Source: Prochlorococcus marinus str. MIT 9211
Lineage (GTDB): Bacteria > Cyanobacteriota > Cyanobacteriia > PCC-6307 > Cyanobiaceae
Direction of reading: 5' to 3'
Length of the DNA stretch: 64,000 nt
Assembly (NCBI RefSeq): GCF_000018585.1
Contig: NC_009976.1
Location: 739,982 to 803,981 of the forward strand
The position numbers and the translations under genes were made by a program. The notes beneath the pieces were generated by a model that made no database searches, was not told the DNA's origin, and saw nothing but the letters and a program-made list of their open reading frames with translations. Of the stretch, positions 56,424 through 64,000 are shown one piece after another. Numbering within the stretch: position 1 is the stretch's first letter; each line of letters starts with the position of its first letter.

Positions 56424-57953
56424 ATGAATATAACCATAACGACACCATTATATTATGTTAATGACAAGCCCCACTTAGGAAGTACATACACAACTATTGC
56501 TTGTGATGCCTATTCTCGCTTCCAACGCCTTCAAGGAAATACAGTTGAATTTGTTACTGGAGTCGATGAACATGGCCAGAAAATTCAACGTACAGCTCAA
56601 TCTCATCAAATCACTCCACAAGTTCACTGCGATAAAATATCATTAAACTATAAGGAATTGTGGAAAAAATGGGATATTACTTATACAAGTTTCATTCGTA
56701 CGACTTCTCCCAGCCATCAAGAGTTGGTTAATCAATTTTTCGACAAAGTAGTTAAATCTGGTGATATTTTATTAGGTAACCAACAAGGTTGGTATTGTGT
56801 AGGATGTGAGGAGTATAAAGATGATCCTCCTGATTCTAAATCTCCCTGTTGCCCTATTCATTTAAAGCCACTTGAGTGGCGTGATGAAGAGAATTTATTC
56901 TTTGCACTTTCAAAGTATCAATCAAAAATAGAATCCCTAGTAGCGCAACCTTCTTTTATACAACCTCTATCCCGAAGAAATGAAATTCTTAATTTTGTTT
57001 CTAAAGGCTTACGTGATTTTTCAATATCTAGGAAAAATGTTGAATGGGGCATACCTGTACCAGGATATAAAGGCCATACTTTTTATGTCTGGTTTGATGC
57101 TCTGCTTGGTTATTTAAGTTCACTACTTCCTATGCAAAATAAAATTAACCTTGCAGATTTAAGCCACTATGGTTGGCCAGCAAGCGTCCATGTTATTGGA
57201 AAGGATATCCTTCGATTTCACGCTATTTATTGGCCTGCAATGCTTATGTCTGCAGGTTTAGAACTACCTAAAAAAGTCTTTGGTCATGGATTTTTAACAA
57301 GGGAAGGGCAGAAAATGGGTAAATCCTTAGGTAATATACTGGATCCAGAATTGCTTCTTGAACAGTATGGAAAAGATCCTATTAGATGGTATTTATTAAG
57401 TGACATAAGGTTTGGTCAGGATGGTGATTTTCAACAAAAAAGATTTCAGGACCTTGTTAATAATGATTTGGCAAATACTATTGGGAATCTTTTAAACCGT
57501 ACCTCTACAATGTCTAGAAAGTGGTTTGATAATGGAACACCTGATTTCGACATTAATCTAGAAGATTCTAACCTTAAGTTACTAGCTCAAGAGTCAATAA
57601 CTTCTTCATTGCTCGCCTATGAGGAATTTGATTTTAAAACAGTCTGTGAGACAGTTATAAAGTTGGCAACAGAATCAAATGTCTACTTAAACAATACTCA
57701 ACCATGGACTTTAATCAAAGAGCCTTCTAATAAAGAACTAGTAGGATATTATTTATATAATGTTCTTGAGTCTTGTCGAATTATTGGATTGCTTTTGCTC
57801 CCTATAATCCCTGATACTGGTAGTTCTATATTAAATCAGTTAGGATATACAGAACAAATAGATAATTGGTCTGACCATATTAAGTGGGGAGTATTATCAA
57901 AAGGTTCTATTCTTCCTAAGCCTACTCCAATTTCCAAAAAAATAGAGGAATAG
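56424..57953 (+). CDS. metG: Methionyl-tRNA synthetase
   Basis: This 509-residue class Ia synthetase charges initiator and elongator tRNA-Met. The HIGH-like motif is PHLGSTYTTIACDAY (residues 14-28). The zinc region has CVGCEEYKDD and a second Cys pair (SPCCPIH), and REGQKMGKSLGN (KMSKS-like) lies near residue 293. The C-terminal dimerisation domain of longer MetG proteins is absent. The lptC start is 5 bases downstream, so the two are co-transcribed. Confidence 0.96.
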   Translation: MNITITTPLYYVNDKPHLGSTYTTIACDAYSRFQRLQGNTVEFVTGVDEHGQKIQRTAQSHQITPQVHCDKISLNYKELWKKWDITYTSFIRTTSPSHQELVNQFFDKVVKSGDILLGNQQGWYCVGCEEYKDDPPDSKSPCCPIHLKPLEWRDEENLFFALSKYQSKIESLVAQPSFIQPLSRRNEILNFVSKGLRDFSISRKNVEWGIPVPGYKGHTFYVWFDALLGYLSSLLPMQNKINLADLSHYGWPASVHVIGKDILRFHAIYWPAMLMSAGLELPKKVFGHGFLTREGQKMGKSLGNILDPELLLEQYGKDPIRWYLLSDIRFGQDGDFQQKRFQDLVNNDLANTIGNLLNRTSTMSRKWFDNGTPDFDINLEDSNLKLLAQESITSSLLAYEEFDFKTVCETVIKLATESNVYLNNTQPWTLIKEPSNKELVGYYLYNVLESCRIIGLLLLPIIPDTGSSILNQLGYTEQIDNWSDHIKWGVLSKGSILPKPTPISKKIEE

Positions 57954-57958
57954 CAAAG

Positions 57959-58618
57959 ATGTTAAAAAGCTTTTCCAAAAAATATATTTTAAAGTTTTCT
58001 GCTTTAATATTTATATTTTTTTCTATTGCATCTTGTACACATAGCTCTCAAGACTCTAACGATTACCTATATTCCATCAATAAGTTTAATTTAAATCAGT
58101 CAGATGCAGAAGGCAATAAATTATTTGACCTGACAAGCCCTAGTGCAATTATTGACAATGTTAATAAGCAAATAGAAACTTCGACAGCCAACATCATAAT
58201 TTATAATTCAAAAAAGCCATTATATAATATCAAATCAAATAGCTCTAAGATTAATGACAATGGAAAAATTATGTACCTTGATGGAAATGTCAAACTCCAA
58301 AATATAGAAAACAAAAATATATTTATCAAATCTACTAAAGTTGAATGGCATACGCAGAAATCTTCAATCAATTTTTTAGGAGATGTTTTCGGTAATTTCA
58401 ATACAACATCTATTCGTTCGAAAAGGGCAACTTATAATCTAAATCTAGAAAGAATAACATTTTATGATATTTATGACTTTAATATCATATCCGACAATTC
58501 GAGAAAAAAGATATTCAAAGTTTATGCTTCATCAGCTATTTGGGATGGTAAGTCTGGTACATTCGAATTTTTCACCAACGATCAACCAGTCAAAAGCCAA
58601 GTTTTTATCCCTATTTAA
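57959..58618 (+). CDS. lptC: LPS export protein LptC-like lipoprotein
   Basis: This 219-residue protein has an N-terminal signal (residues 10-25, ILKFSALIFIFFSIASC) ending in a lipobox-like SIASC with the cysteine near residue 26. A beta-rich domain of the LptC/LptA (OstA) type follows (KIMYLDGNVKLQN, SSINFLGDVFGNF, SKRATYNLNLERITF). It would bridge LPS transport between inner membrane and periplasm. lptA and lptB are not nearby. Its last 8 bases overlap the end of the convergent CCB-type gene. Confidence 0.82.
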   Translation: MLKSFSKKYILKFSALIFIFFSIASCTHSSQDSNDYLYSINKFNLNQSDAEGNKLFDLTSPSAIIDNVNKQIETSTANIIIYNSKKPLYNIKSNSSKINDNGKIMYLDGNVKLQNIENKNIFIKSTKVEWHTQKSSINFLGDVFGNFNTTSIRSKRATYNLNLERITFYDIYDFNIISDNSRKKIFKVYASSAIWDGKSGTFEFFTNDQPVKSQVFIPI

Positions 58619-59234
58619 TTTTATTATCAATTAAGCATTTAGTAAGTCTATCGCTCCAACCAGTAATCCATTTCTCATCCGATTTCGTAAAGCATCTGGC
58701 ACTCCATCCTCCAACTACAAGATAACCATTGTCTAACAGTGGCACAATTATTACCGCTGGGAGGTCTTTGACAATTGGATCAAATTCTGTTTTTCCAGGG
58801 TAGAACTTTGTGTTTACAAGAGATATTAGTGACCCTTTTGACTTTGCCCTTAAGCAAACTTCTTTAGGCTCAAACTTGTCTTGTGTTATTAAACCTCTTC
58901 TTAGGATAGTTTCACCATCCCAATAAACGAGTACTGTAGAAGCTGCTGTTGCAGTTAGTATCATTTGACTTCCCCATGCTAACTCGAATTTATTTGCCGA
59001 ATTTATTGTCTCTTTAAGGTAGAAGCCTTCATTAGAAGATAGGTCGCTTCTTTCTTCCTTTTTACTACTTACGCCTTTGGATAATAGATAAATCAATATT
59101 ATTAACACAGATGACAATGCGGATAGAATTTCAGATCTTTCTAGCGCTGGCGTTATCTCAGTCGTAGTAATGTAATTTATTATTGTAAGTAAGGAGAATA
59201 GGATCCCGACTATTAGAACGAGTATCATTGGCAT
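58611..59234 (-). CDS. Cofactor assembly of complex C factor (CCB2/CCB4-like)
   Basis: This 207-residue protein has two N-terminal membrane segments (residues 2-22 and 35-53) and a soluble domain. ERSEILSALSSVLIILIYLL, WGSQMILTATAASTVLVYWDG and ILRRGLI match the cyanobacterial and plastid family that attaches heme ci to cytochrome b6. In green algae CCB2 and CCB4 act together; cyanobacteria keep related single genes. The C-terminal GWSDRLTK end is conserved. Start is ATG at 59232-59234, with an alternative at M3. Confidence 0.82.
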   Translation of the reverse strand: MPMILVLIVGILFSLLTIINYITTTEITPALERSEILSALSSVLIILIYLLSKGVSSKKEERSDLSSNEGFYLKETINSANKFELAWGSQMILTATAASTVLVYWDGETILRRGLITQDKFEPKEVCLRAKSKGSLISLVNTKFYPGKTEFDPIVKDLPAVIIVPLLDNGYLVVGGWSARCFTKSDEKWITGWSDRLTKCLIDNKIK

Positions 59235-59344
59235 ACATACCTTCTAGAAGACTAATCTTCTCTTTGTTATTATATTATAATTCTTTACTGGTAATCTACC
59301 CTTCTCTAATTTTTATTTAAAACTGTAGACAAAATTGCCTCATA

Positions 59345-59689
59345 GTGCCAAAATATATATACTTTGCCAGAAGTACATTGGACTTACGAAAAGTATTGAT
59401 AAGAATCTTCTGCTTTTGTTTCTTTGCTTCGTTAATCATTCTTAGACCCTCATTAGCAGAAGCAGATACTCCTATACCTTTTTTCTCTAATAATACAAGT
59501 ACATATTTAGGGGCACTAAATTATGAGGAGTTAGAGAAAACTTCTCTTAACAACCCAGTAGTTGATCCTAATTTTAATGTTCTTAGAAAAAAAGATATGA
59601 ATACCACTCAAGCCACTATTTTAGTAGGAGGAGTTCTTGTTTTAGCAGTTGCAGCTCCATTAGCAGCCTGGTGGTATTTTTCAAAATAA
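59345..59689 (+). CDS. Small type I membrane protein of unknown function
   Basis: This 114-residue protein has a signal-like segment at residues 18-38 (VLIRIFCFCFFASLII...LAEA), a short extracytoplasmic part (FFSNNTSTYLGALNYEELEK) and a C-terminal membrane helix (ATILVGGVLVLAVAAPLAAWW) with a short tail. The topology suggests a thylakoid or envelope anchor exposing about 50 residues outside. The start is GTG at 59345; a TTG at 59378 (residue 12) is equally possible. I do not recognise the family. It has its own promoter region and lies 48 bases before cobU. Confidence 0.7.
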   Translation: MPKYIYFARSTLDLRKVLIRIFCFCFFASLIILRPSLAEADTPIPFFSNNTSTYLGALNYEELEKTSLNNPVVDPNFNVLRKKDMNTTQATILVGGVLVLAVAAPLAAWWYFSK

Positions 59690-59737
59690 TATCCAATTAG
59701 ACATACATTAATTTATCTATTTTTACATAGTCTCATA

Positions 59738-60289
59738 GTGGCATCTCTACAGCAGAGTAGACTTACATTAGTTTCAGGTCCAGTTAAAAGTGGCAAGAGC
59801 AAATGGGCTGAACAAATCCTTCAAGACTATTCTAATGTCACATATGTAGCAACACTATTTTCAGATAAAGAAGATATAAACTGGCTAGATAGAATATCTA
59901 AACATAAGCAAAGAAGACCATCCTCTTGGAAACTAATTGAAAATATTATTGATCTTAACTCTCTTTTTGCAGGTATATCATCCAATGAACCAATTCTCAT
60001 TGATTCTTTAGGGGGCATTATTTTAAAATATTTAAATTATAATGACTATGAATGGACAGCGATAGAAAGTCAATTTTTACGCCTAGTTCAAACCTTTACA
60101 AATCATATAGTTCTAGTTATAGAAGAGGTTGGTTGGGGAATTTCTCCTCCCACTATCGAAGCAAATTTATTTAGAGATAGGCTTGGAGAACTCGTACATA
60201 AGTTGGAGTATATAGCTCATGATAGTTGGCTAGTTCTTCATGGAAGAGCTATTAACTTAACCGATATCGGATCAACTATCCTTTTATGA
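59738..60289 (+). CDS. cobU: Adenosylcobinamide kinase/guanylyltransferase
   Basis: CobU (CobP, 183 residues) phosphorylates adenosylcobinamide and transfers GMP to it in the nucleotide-loop part of B12 synthesis. The P-loop is SGPVKSGKSKWAEQIL (residues 14-29). HKQRRPSSWKLIE follows with the guanylation histidine region, then ILIDSLGGIILKYL and the VIEEVGWGISPP motif near residue 130. The start is GTG at 59738. Its stop overlaps the ATG of trmL (60286-60289), coupling the two. Confidence 0.94.
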   Translation: MASLQQSRLTLVSGPVKSGKSKWAEQILQDYSNVTYVATLFSDKEDINWLDRISKHKQRRPSSWKLIENIIDLNSLFAGISSNEPILIDSLGGIILKYLNYNDYEWTAIESQFLRLVQTFTNHIVLVIEEVGWGISPPTIEANLFRDRLGELVHKLEYIAHDSWLVLHGRAINLTDIGSTILL

Positions 60290-60774
60290 ATGTTAAGCCT
60301 CACCATTTAAAAGTTGCATTGTTTGAGCCTAGAATCCCTCAAAATACTGGTAATATTGGGCGAACATGTGCAGCATTTCAAATACCACTGCATCTTATCA
60401 AGCCTCTTGGATTTTCTTTAGATAGCAAACTTTTGAAAAGAGCTGGACTAGATTATTGGGATTTTATTGATTTAACAACACATGAGAATTTTTCTGCTTT
60501 TAAAATACATATCTCAGATAAACGGCTTATTGGATTTAGTAAAAAAGATGGTATCCCATTGAATAAAATAACTTTTAAACCTGAGGATGTTTTGCTTTTC
60601 GGAAGAGAGGATACTGGCCTGCCCGAAGATATAAGAGAAGCCTGTGATTTAATGGTTTCCATTCCTATGCCTGGCAAGGCAGATTCGGATGGAAGTAATG
60701 GGGTTAGAAGCCTTAATCTCTCTTCTGCATGTGCAATAGCTTCTTATTCAGCGCTTGTTGACCAGTTAAGTTAG
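60286..60774 (+). CDS. trmL: tRNA (cytidine/uridine-34 2'-O)-methyltransferase
   Basis: TrmL (162 residues) is a SPOUT knot methyltransferase that methylates the wobble ribose of tRNA-Leu species. Motifs are PRIPQNTGNIGRTCAAF near residue 14, LIKPLGFSLDSKLLKRAGLDYWD, LLFGREDTGLP near residue 104 and IPMPGKADSDGSNGVRSLNLSSACAI near residue 125, the usual knot. It overlaps cobU by four bases. Confidence 0.94.
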   Translation: MNVKPHHLKVALFEPRIPQNTGNIGRTCAAFQIPLHLIKPLGFSLDSKLLKRAGLDYWDFIDLTTHENFSAFKIHISDKRLIGFSKKDGIPLNKITFKPEDVLLFGREDTGLPEDIREACDLMVSIPMPGKADSDGSNGVRSLNLSSACAIASYSALVDQLS

Positions 60775-60973
60775 CTTTTCTATATTTTACGAACATAAAT
60801 AGTTCCCAACATCATTAAATTTATATTCCATATTCAATAAATTTTCTAGTTGTTCAGCACAAGGCCCACCAAATCTAGCCTAGAAGGCTGATTTAAAGCT
60901 TTTCCTCTGATTCGTTCTGATATTACTTTTGTAATTTGACACTTAGTATTATGATAGTTTGCGGCATATGCCT

Positions 60974-61047
60974 GTCAGTGTAGCTCAGCTGGTTAGAGCA
61001 CAGCATTCATAACGCTGAGGTCGAGAGTTCAAGTCTCTCCACTGACA
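60974..61047 (+). tRNA. tRNA-Met (anticodon CAT, elongator-type)
   Basis: This 74-base tRNA has acceptor stem GTCAGTG paired with CACTGAC, an A discriminator, D-arm GCTCAGCTGGTTAGAGC, anticodon loop TTCATAA with CAT and T-loop GTTCAAG. A G1-C72 pair excludes the initiator tRNA; tRNA-Ile with lysidine (CAT) remains possible. TATGAT at 60950-60955 is a candidate -10 box. The flanking 60775-60973 and 61048-61200 hold no gene I can support, only a weak 5-bp hairpin (AGCCT/AGGCT) at 60877-60889. Confidence 0.95.
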
Positions 61048-61200
61048 TAATCTTTAAGTCTAGTGATAATTCATTAACCTTCTAACTTTAAAATAAATGT
61101 TATAAATTATATCATTAGCTTTTAGTTTTACTTCCCAAATAATTCTTTCCAGAATAAATCCTTGTTTACTTCTATTTTGATGACTTAAGGTCATTCCTAA

Positions 61201-61533
61201 TTACTTCATCTCGACATTATTCTGATTTTCTTGAATAGAATTGATAGCCTCACTTTCCTTTTTTGTTAAAAACCTATTACCTTCTGAAGGATTTTGAATA
61301 TTACTATATATGGTCTGAGATACATTTCTTTCTTTGTCTTCATTGGCTTTTATCTGTTTTGATTCTTTATTTTTATTATCTACTTTATTTATTTTCTTAT
61401 CTTGGGTTTCCTTTTGATTATCTCTAATCAATGGATAGGACTTTAATTCAGTCAAGAGTTGAGATAGTAGCCTGTAATGAGATAGTGAATTATATTTTTT
61501 TAGTATTGTACTATCCCAAAAAGATTTTTTCAT
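61201..61533 (-). CDS. Hypothetical protein, charged and low-complexity
   Basis: This 110-residue reading frame has a folded-looking first 35 residues (FWDSTILKKYNSLSHYRLL, then LLTELKSYPLIRD) followed by a Lys/Asn/Glu-rich, probably disordered tail. It has no membrane segment. I know no family. The ATG at 61531-61533 is clean and no other gene uses this stretch. Such K/N-rich tails are common in AT-rich genomes, so a real protein is likely but not certain. Confidence 0.55.
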   Translation of the reverse strand: MKKSFWDSTILKKYNSLSHYRLLSQLLTELKSYPLIRDNQKETQDKKINKVDNKNKESKQIKANEDKERNVSQTIYSNIQNPSEGNRFLTKKESEAINSIQENQNNVEMK

Positions 61534-61693
61534 TTGTTGGTATCCTAAGGTAGGACTACGGTATCGGATTCACTAAACATATTATCTACCCTTAGATTAT
61601 ATGCTATTTTTCCATAAAGCTGTATATTAGTTAATCTAGACTTTTGTCTGGGAACAAATTCTAAGCTTACCTTCATTTGAATCCCCTTAACCA

Positions 61694-62293
61694 ATGATGA
61701 CGAACGAATGTATCCGTGTTGGCCAGAAAGCTCCTGATTTTACTGCTACTGCAGTGATAGACCAGGAATTCAAGGAAATATCACTTTCAAATTACAGAGG
61801 TAAATATGTTGTGCTTTTCTTTTACCCTCTAGATTTTACTTTTGTATGTCCAACTGAAATTACCGCTTTTAGCGATAGATACTCCGAATTTTCAAGTAAG
61901 AACACTGAGGTCTTAGGGGTATCTGTAGACAGTCAATTTAGCCACCTTGCCTGGATTCAAACTCAAAGAAATGATGGAGGCATTGGCGATATCAATTATC
62001 CCTTGGTTGCCGATTTAAAGAAAGAGATTTCATTGGCTTATAACGTTCTCGACGATGCAGAGGGTGTTGCTTTAAGAGGTCTTTATATCATCGATCCAGA
62101 TGGTGTGATCATGCACGCTACTATTAACAACCTACCTGTAGGAAGAAATGTTGATGAGACCTTGAGAGTTCTTCAAGCATTTCAATATGTTCAAGCCAAC
62201 CCAGACGAGGTATGTCCTGCCAATTGGACTCCAGGGGAAAAGACAATGAAGCCAGATCCAGAAGGGAGCAAGGAGTATTTCTCAAGTCTATAA
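61694..62293 (+). CDS. Typical 2-Cys peroxiredoxin
   Basis: This 199-residue thiol peroxidase of the Prx1/AhpC group is a plastid BAS1-type enzyme in cyanobacteria. The peroxidatic cysteine is C52 in [14 protein letters not shown] and the resolving cysteine is C174 in [13 protein letters not shown] loop (near residue 96) and a YF pair near the C-terminus are the features linked with sensitivity to overoxidation. It reduces peroxide using thioredoxin or NTRC. Two adjacent ATGs compete for the start. About 160 bases upstream carry its promoter. Confidence 0.95.
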   Translation: MMTNECIRVGQKAPDFTATAVIDQEFKEISLSNYRGKYVVLFFYPLDFTFVCPTEITAFSDRYSEFSSKNTEVLGVSVDSQFSHLAWIQTQRNDGGIGDINYPLVADLKKEISLAYNVLDDAEGVALRGLYIIDPDGVIMHATINNLPVGRNVDETLRVLQAFQYVQANPDEVCPANWTPGEKTMKPDPEGSKEYFSSL

Positions 62294-62294
62294 T

Positions 62295-63086
62295 TTAAAA
62301 AGTTCCCCAGAAATAGAAGAAGATACTTCCAATAAGTGGAGTTAGCCTATATAGATGCAATATAAACTTCTCTTTGAACTTAGGACAAGTCCAGTCTGAT
62401 ATAGATTCTCCATCAAGCAAATATCTCATTAGAGCATGTACTATGTTGAGCAAAATAAAAACTAGAATCACCGTTAAGGGCAATATGCAATGGCTAATTA
62501 AGTTGTCAACTTCAATAACAACTTGATTCTGACTATGTCCTCCCTGTAAATATCTCCAATAGTTTAGATAAGCAATAGAAAAGGTCAGCCCACTAACAAA
62601 ACTAAGTATTTTAGATGTAAACTTATTTACTAATAAGGCAGATATTAGTATGTAAAGTCCAATTAATAGATCAAGTTTCGGTATATTGTTCCTAGAGTAA
62701 TCTAAATAAGTTTTTAGGCTATTACCTTCAATGCCTAATGAATATAAAAATATGAAAAGATTGTTGATAAACAATATAAAGTATGCCAATGTCGAACTTA
62801 CTAGATAAATAGTGTAGTTCTTTCTTTTAATGTATGAATTACAGTCTATTATTTTTATTTGAGAATATGTAACAAGTCTCCACTGTTCTTTCCAATAGTT
62901 AAGGTAAGCTATTATGAATAATGCAGGCACTATAACTAGGATATCAAGAAGAAGCCCATAAGGTAAATAATCATTCCATGAAAATTGTGTATACCTATAA
63001 ATCTCTATTGTAGAGATTCCTAATATATAGGAACAGGTGAAATATATTAGTAAAGTTGAAGGGTTTTTATAGTTTATTTTAACCAT
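62295..63086 (-). CDS. Multi-spanning membrane protein of unknown function
   Basis: This 263-residue protein has about six or seven hydrophobic segments, for example LLIYFTCSYILGIS, LLLDILVIVPALFIIAYL, STLAYFILFINNLFIFLYSL, LLIGLYILISALLV and LPLTVILVFILLNIV. NYWKEQW and a repeated YLNYW near segments two and five are notable aromatic patches. I recognise no family. It lies 11 bases downstream of the FtsH-like gene on the same strand, so it is probably co-transcribed with it. Confidence 0.75.
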   Translation of the reverse strand: MVKINYKNPSTLLIYFTCSYILGISTIEIYRYTQFSWNDYLPYGLLLDILVIVPALFIIAYLNYWKEQWRLVTYSQIKIIDCNSYIKRKNYTIYLVSSTLAYFILFINNLFIFLYSLGIEGNSLKTYLDYSRNNIPKLDLLIGLYILISALLVNKFTSKILSFVSGLTFSIAYLNYWRYLQGGHSQNQVVIEVDNLISHCILPLTVILVFILLNIVHALMRYLLDGESISDWTCPKFKEKFILHLYRLTPLIGSIFFYFWGTF

Positions 63087-63097
63087 CTTAAGAGAGT

Positions 63098-64000
63098 TTA
63101 TATCTCTGAATTTATTTGTGGTTCTATACCTGTTACTTCAGTGAATCTCTCTATTGATACAGTTTCCTCTTCAAGAAGTACGTTAACCATTAAATCCATT
63201 TCATTTATGAATGGTTTTAGTAAATTAATTGCTTTTTCAAGACAATACTTAGACAGTAGGATTACTTCTTGATCAATTGCTGTAATTGTTTTTTGAGCTA
63301 TAGAACTAGACGGACTAATAAGAGATCTGCCAATAAATACTTCTTCTTGATTCATCTCAAGACAAACTGGTCCTAGCTTTGAAAATCCATATTTGGTTAT
63401 CATCTCTCTAGCAAGATCTGTTGCTGCTGATATTTCATTTATCGAAACCTGCGTTATTTCTTGATTACCAAAAACTAGGATTTCAGCTGCTCTACCTGCA
63501 AGCGTTCGTATTAAACGTGATAAAAGGTAGCGCTTTGTTATTAATCCACTATCTAATAACTCTTCATCAGGTGTAAATCGAGTGTAACCACCTAATTTTG
63601 AACTTCTAGGTAGAATAGATACCTTGTCTAACTTCTCTGATGTGGGTATTAAAAAAGAAACCAATGCTTTGCCTACTTCGTTATATGCAATTATTCTTTT
63701 ATTTGATGAATTAGTTAAGGGGTTTCTTATTAAACCCATGGTTAGTTTATCTAGTGCTTGGTTCAACTCAATGTTGCTTATTTTCGTCTTATTTGATCTT
63801 GCTGCAATAATTGCTGACTCATTTAACAAATTACTTAGATCTGCACCAGAAAAACCCGATGTATTTAGAGCAATTGCGTTTAGAGATACATCCTCTGATA
63901 ATGGCTTGGTTCGTGCATGAACAGAGAGGATTTCAAGCCTTCCTTTCCTGTCTGGAAGGCCAATTTCAATTTTTCTATCGAATCGACCAGGCCTTATTAA
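63098..64000 (-). CDS. FtsH-family protein with degenerate zinc site (partial, C-terminal part)
   Basis: The frame is open to the window edge, giving 300 visible residues. The end of the AAA+ module is present: LIRPGRFDRKIEIGLPD with the arginine fingers, then TSGFSGADLSNLLNESAIIA. A peptidase-like domain follows with FtsH landmarks (GGYTRFTP, LAGRAAEILVFG, ATDLAREMITKYGFS). The protease zinc motif HEXXH is replaced by NEVGK (codons at 63668-63682), and the third ligand position, Asp in active FtsH, is Glu in INEIS. It therefore should not cut proteins. The N-terminal membrane part lies outside the window. Confidence 0.93.
   Translation of the reverse strand, partial: LIRPGRFDRKIEIGLPDRKGRLEILSVHARTKPLSEDVSLNAIALNTSGFSGADLSNLLNESAIIAARSNKTKISNIELNQALDKLTMGLIRNPLTNSSNKRIIAYNEVGKALVSFLIPTSEKLDKVSILPRSSKLGGYTRFTPDEELLDSGLITKRYLLSRLIRTLAGRAAEILVFGNQEITQVSINEISAATDLAREMITKYGFSKLGPVCLEMNQEEVFIGRSLISPSSSIAQKTITAIDQEVILLSKYCLEKAINLLKPFINEMDLMVNVLLEEETVSIERFTEVTGIEPQINSEI

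Noticed and set aside
60877-60889. AGCCT-AGA-AGGCT hairpin as a terminator of trmL
   Set aside because: The stem is only 5 bp with a 3-base loop, and the following sequence GATTTAAAGC is not a T-run. It is also 100 bases after the stop codon.
1-64000. Mobile elements, prophage, CRISPR or genomic island
   Set aside because: No transposase, integrase, phage structural gene or regularly spaced direct repeat was seen. Gene content is core metabolism throughout, and the only tRNA genes have no integrase or repeated 3' end beside them.

Overview
This window looks like a chromosomal segment of a low-light-adapted Prochlorococcus (SS120/MIT9211-like), or a very close picocyanobacterium. It is AT-rich and densely packed. 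It carries cyanobacterium-specific genes: photosystem I psaK, hemJ, a CCB2/CCB4-type cytochrome b6f assembly factor, DUF2499/DUF3593, DUF1995, DUF3110, an FtsH-family gene and a cobN-based B12 pathway. The genes are of the size and order expected of a streamlined marine picocyanobacterium. The assignment comes from recognising proteins, not from a database search. I see no transposase, integrase, phage gene, CRISPR array or rRNA operon, so this is essentially core chromosome.

Layout. 1-6.0 kb, mostly minus strand: the first codons of a membrane protein (possibly FtsH), a MacB-like permease, pyruvate kinase, a MazG-like pyrophosphohydrolase (plus strand), YggT, ScpB and threonine deaminase. 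6.1-9.3 kb, plus: dxs and a prenyl-reductase-like flavoprotein. 9.3-18.5 kb, minus: psaK, the DUF3593/DUF2499 pair, an exported peroxiredoxin Q, L28, HtpG, a small ferredoxin, hisZ, an inositol-monophosphatase-family enzyme, tRNA-Ser(GGA) and pstB-pstA-pstC. 18.6-23.5 kb, plus: an auxiliary dnaK overlapping a dnaJ, DUF3110, murQ and a cyclophilin. 23.5-31.4 kb, mixed strands: ribBA, argC, purN, pgi and leuS. 31.6-39.9 kb, mainly plus: dapF, a cysteine desulfurase, DUF1995, a PBP4-type carboxypeptidase, coaD (minus), a flavin-reductase-like protein, uvrC, hemJ and a PHP phosphoesterase. 39.9-48.2 kb: cobN (minus), ilvE and the B12-dependent metH. 48.2-51.9 kb: small conserved or unknown genes, an Ap4A phosphorylase, and an unusual ribbon-helix-helix/J-domain protein followed by a repeat-rich intergenic region. 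52-60.8 kb: pheT (minus), then rpmG-rpsR-RNase II-like-metG-lptC (plus), the CCB factor (minus), a small membrane protein, cobU and trmL. 60.9-64 kb: tRNA-Met(CAT), a hypothetical gene, a 2-Cys peroxiredoxin, a multi-spanning membrane protein and an FtsH-family gene running off the window.

How the genes fit together. Several belong to B12 metabolism and use (cobN, cobU, metH), branched-chain amino acid synthesis (ilvA, ilvE), central carbon and isoprenoid flow (pyk, pgi, dxs), photosynthetic membrane upkeep (psaK, CCB factor, hemJ, FtsH-like) and redox defence (two peroxiredoxins).

Most notable. (1) The FtsH-family protein at the right edge keeps its AAA+ arginine-finger motif but has lost all three zinc ligands: HEXXH reads NEVGK and the third ligand Asp is Glu. 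It looks like a bacterial pseudoprotease comparable to plastid FtsHi, with an unknown membrane protein encoded 11 bases downstream. (2) A protein with an N-terminal ribbon-helix-helix-like segment and a C-terminal J-domain is followed by a dense cluster of TAGACT/AGTCTA repeats and a perfect 12-bp hairpin whose arm sequence also occurs upstream of the gene.
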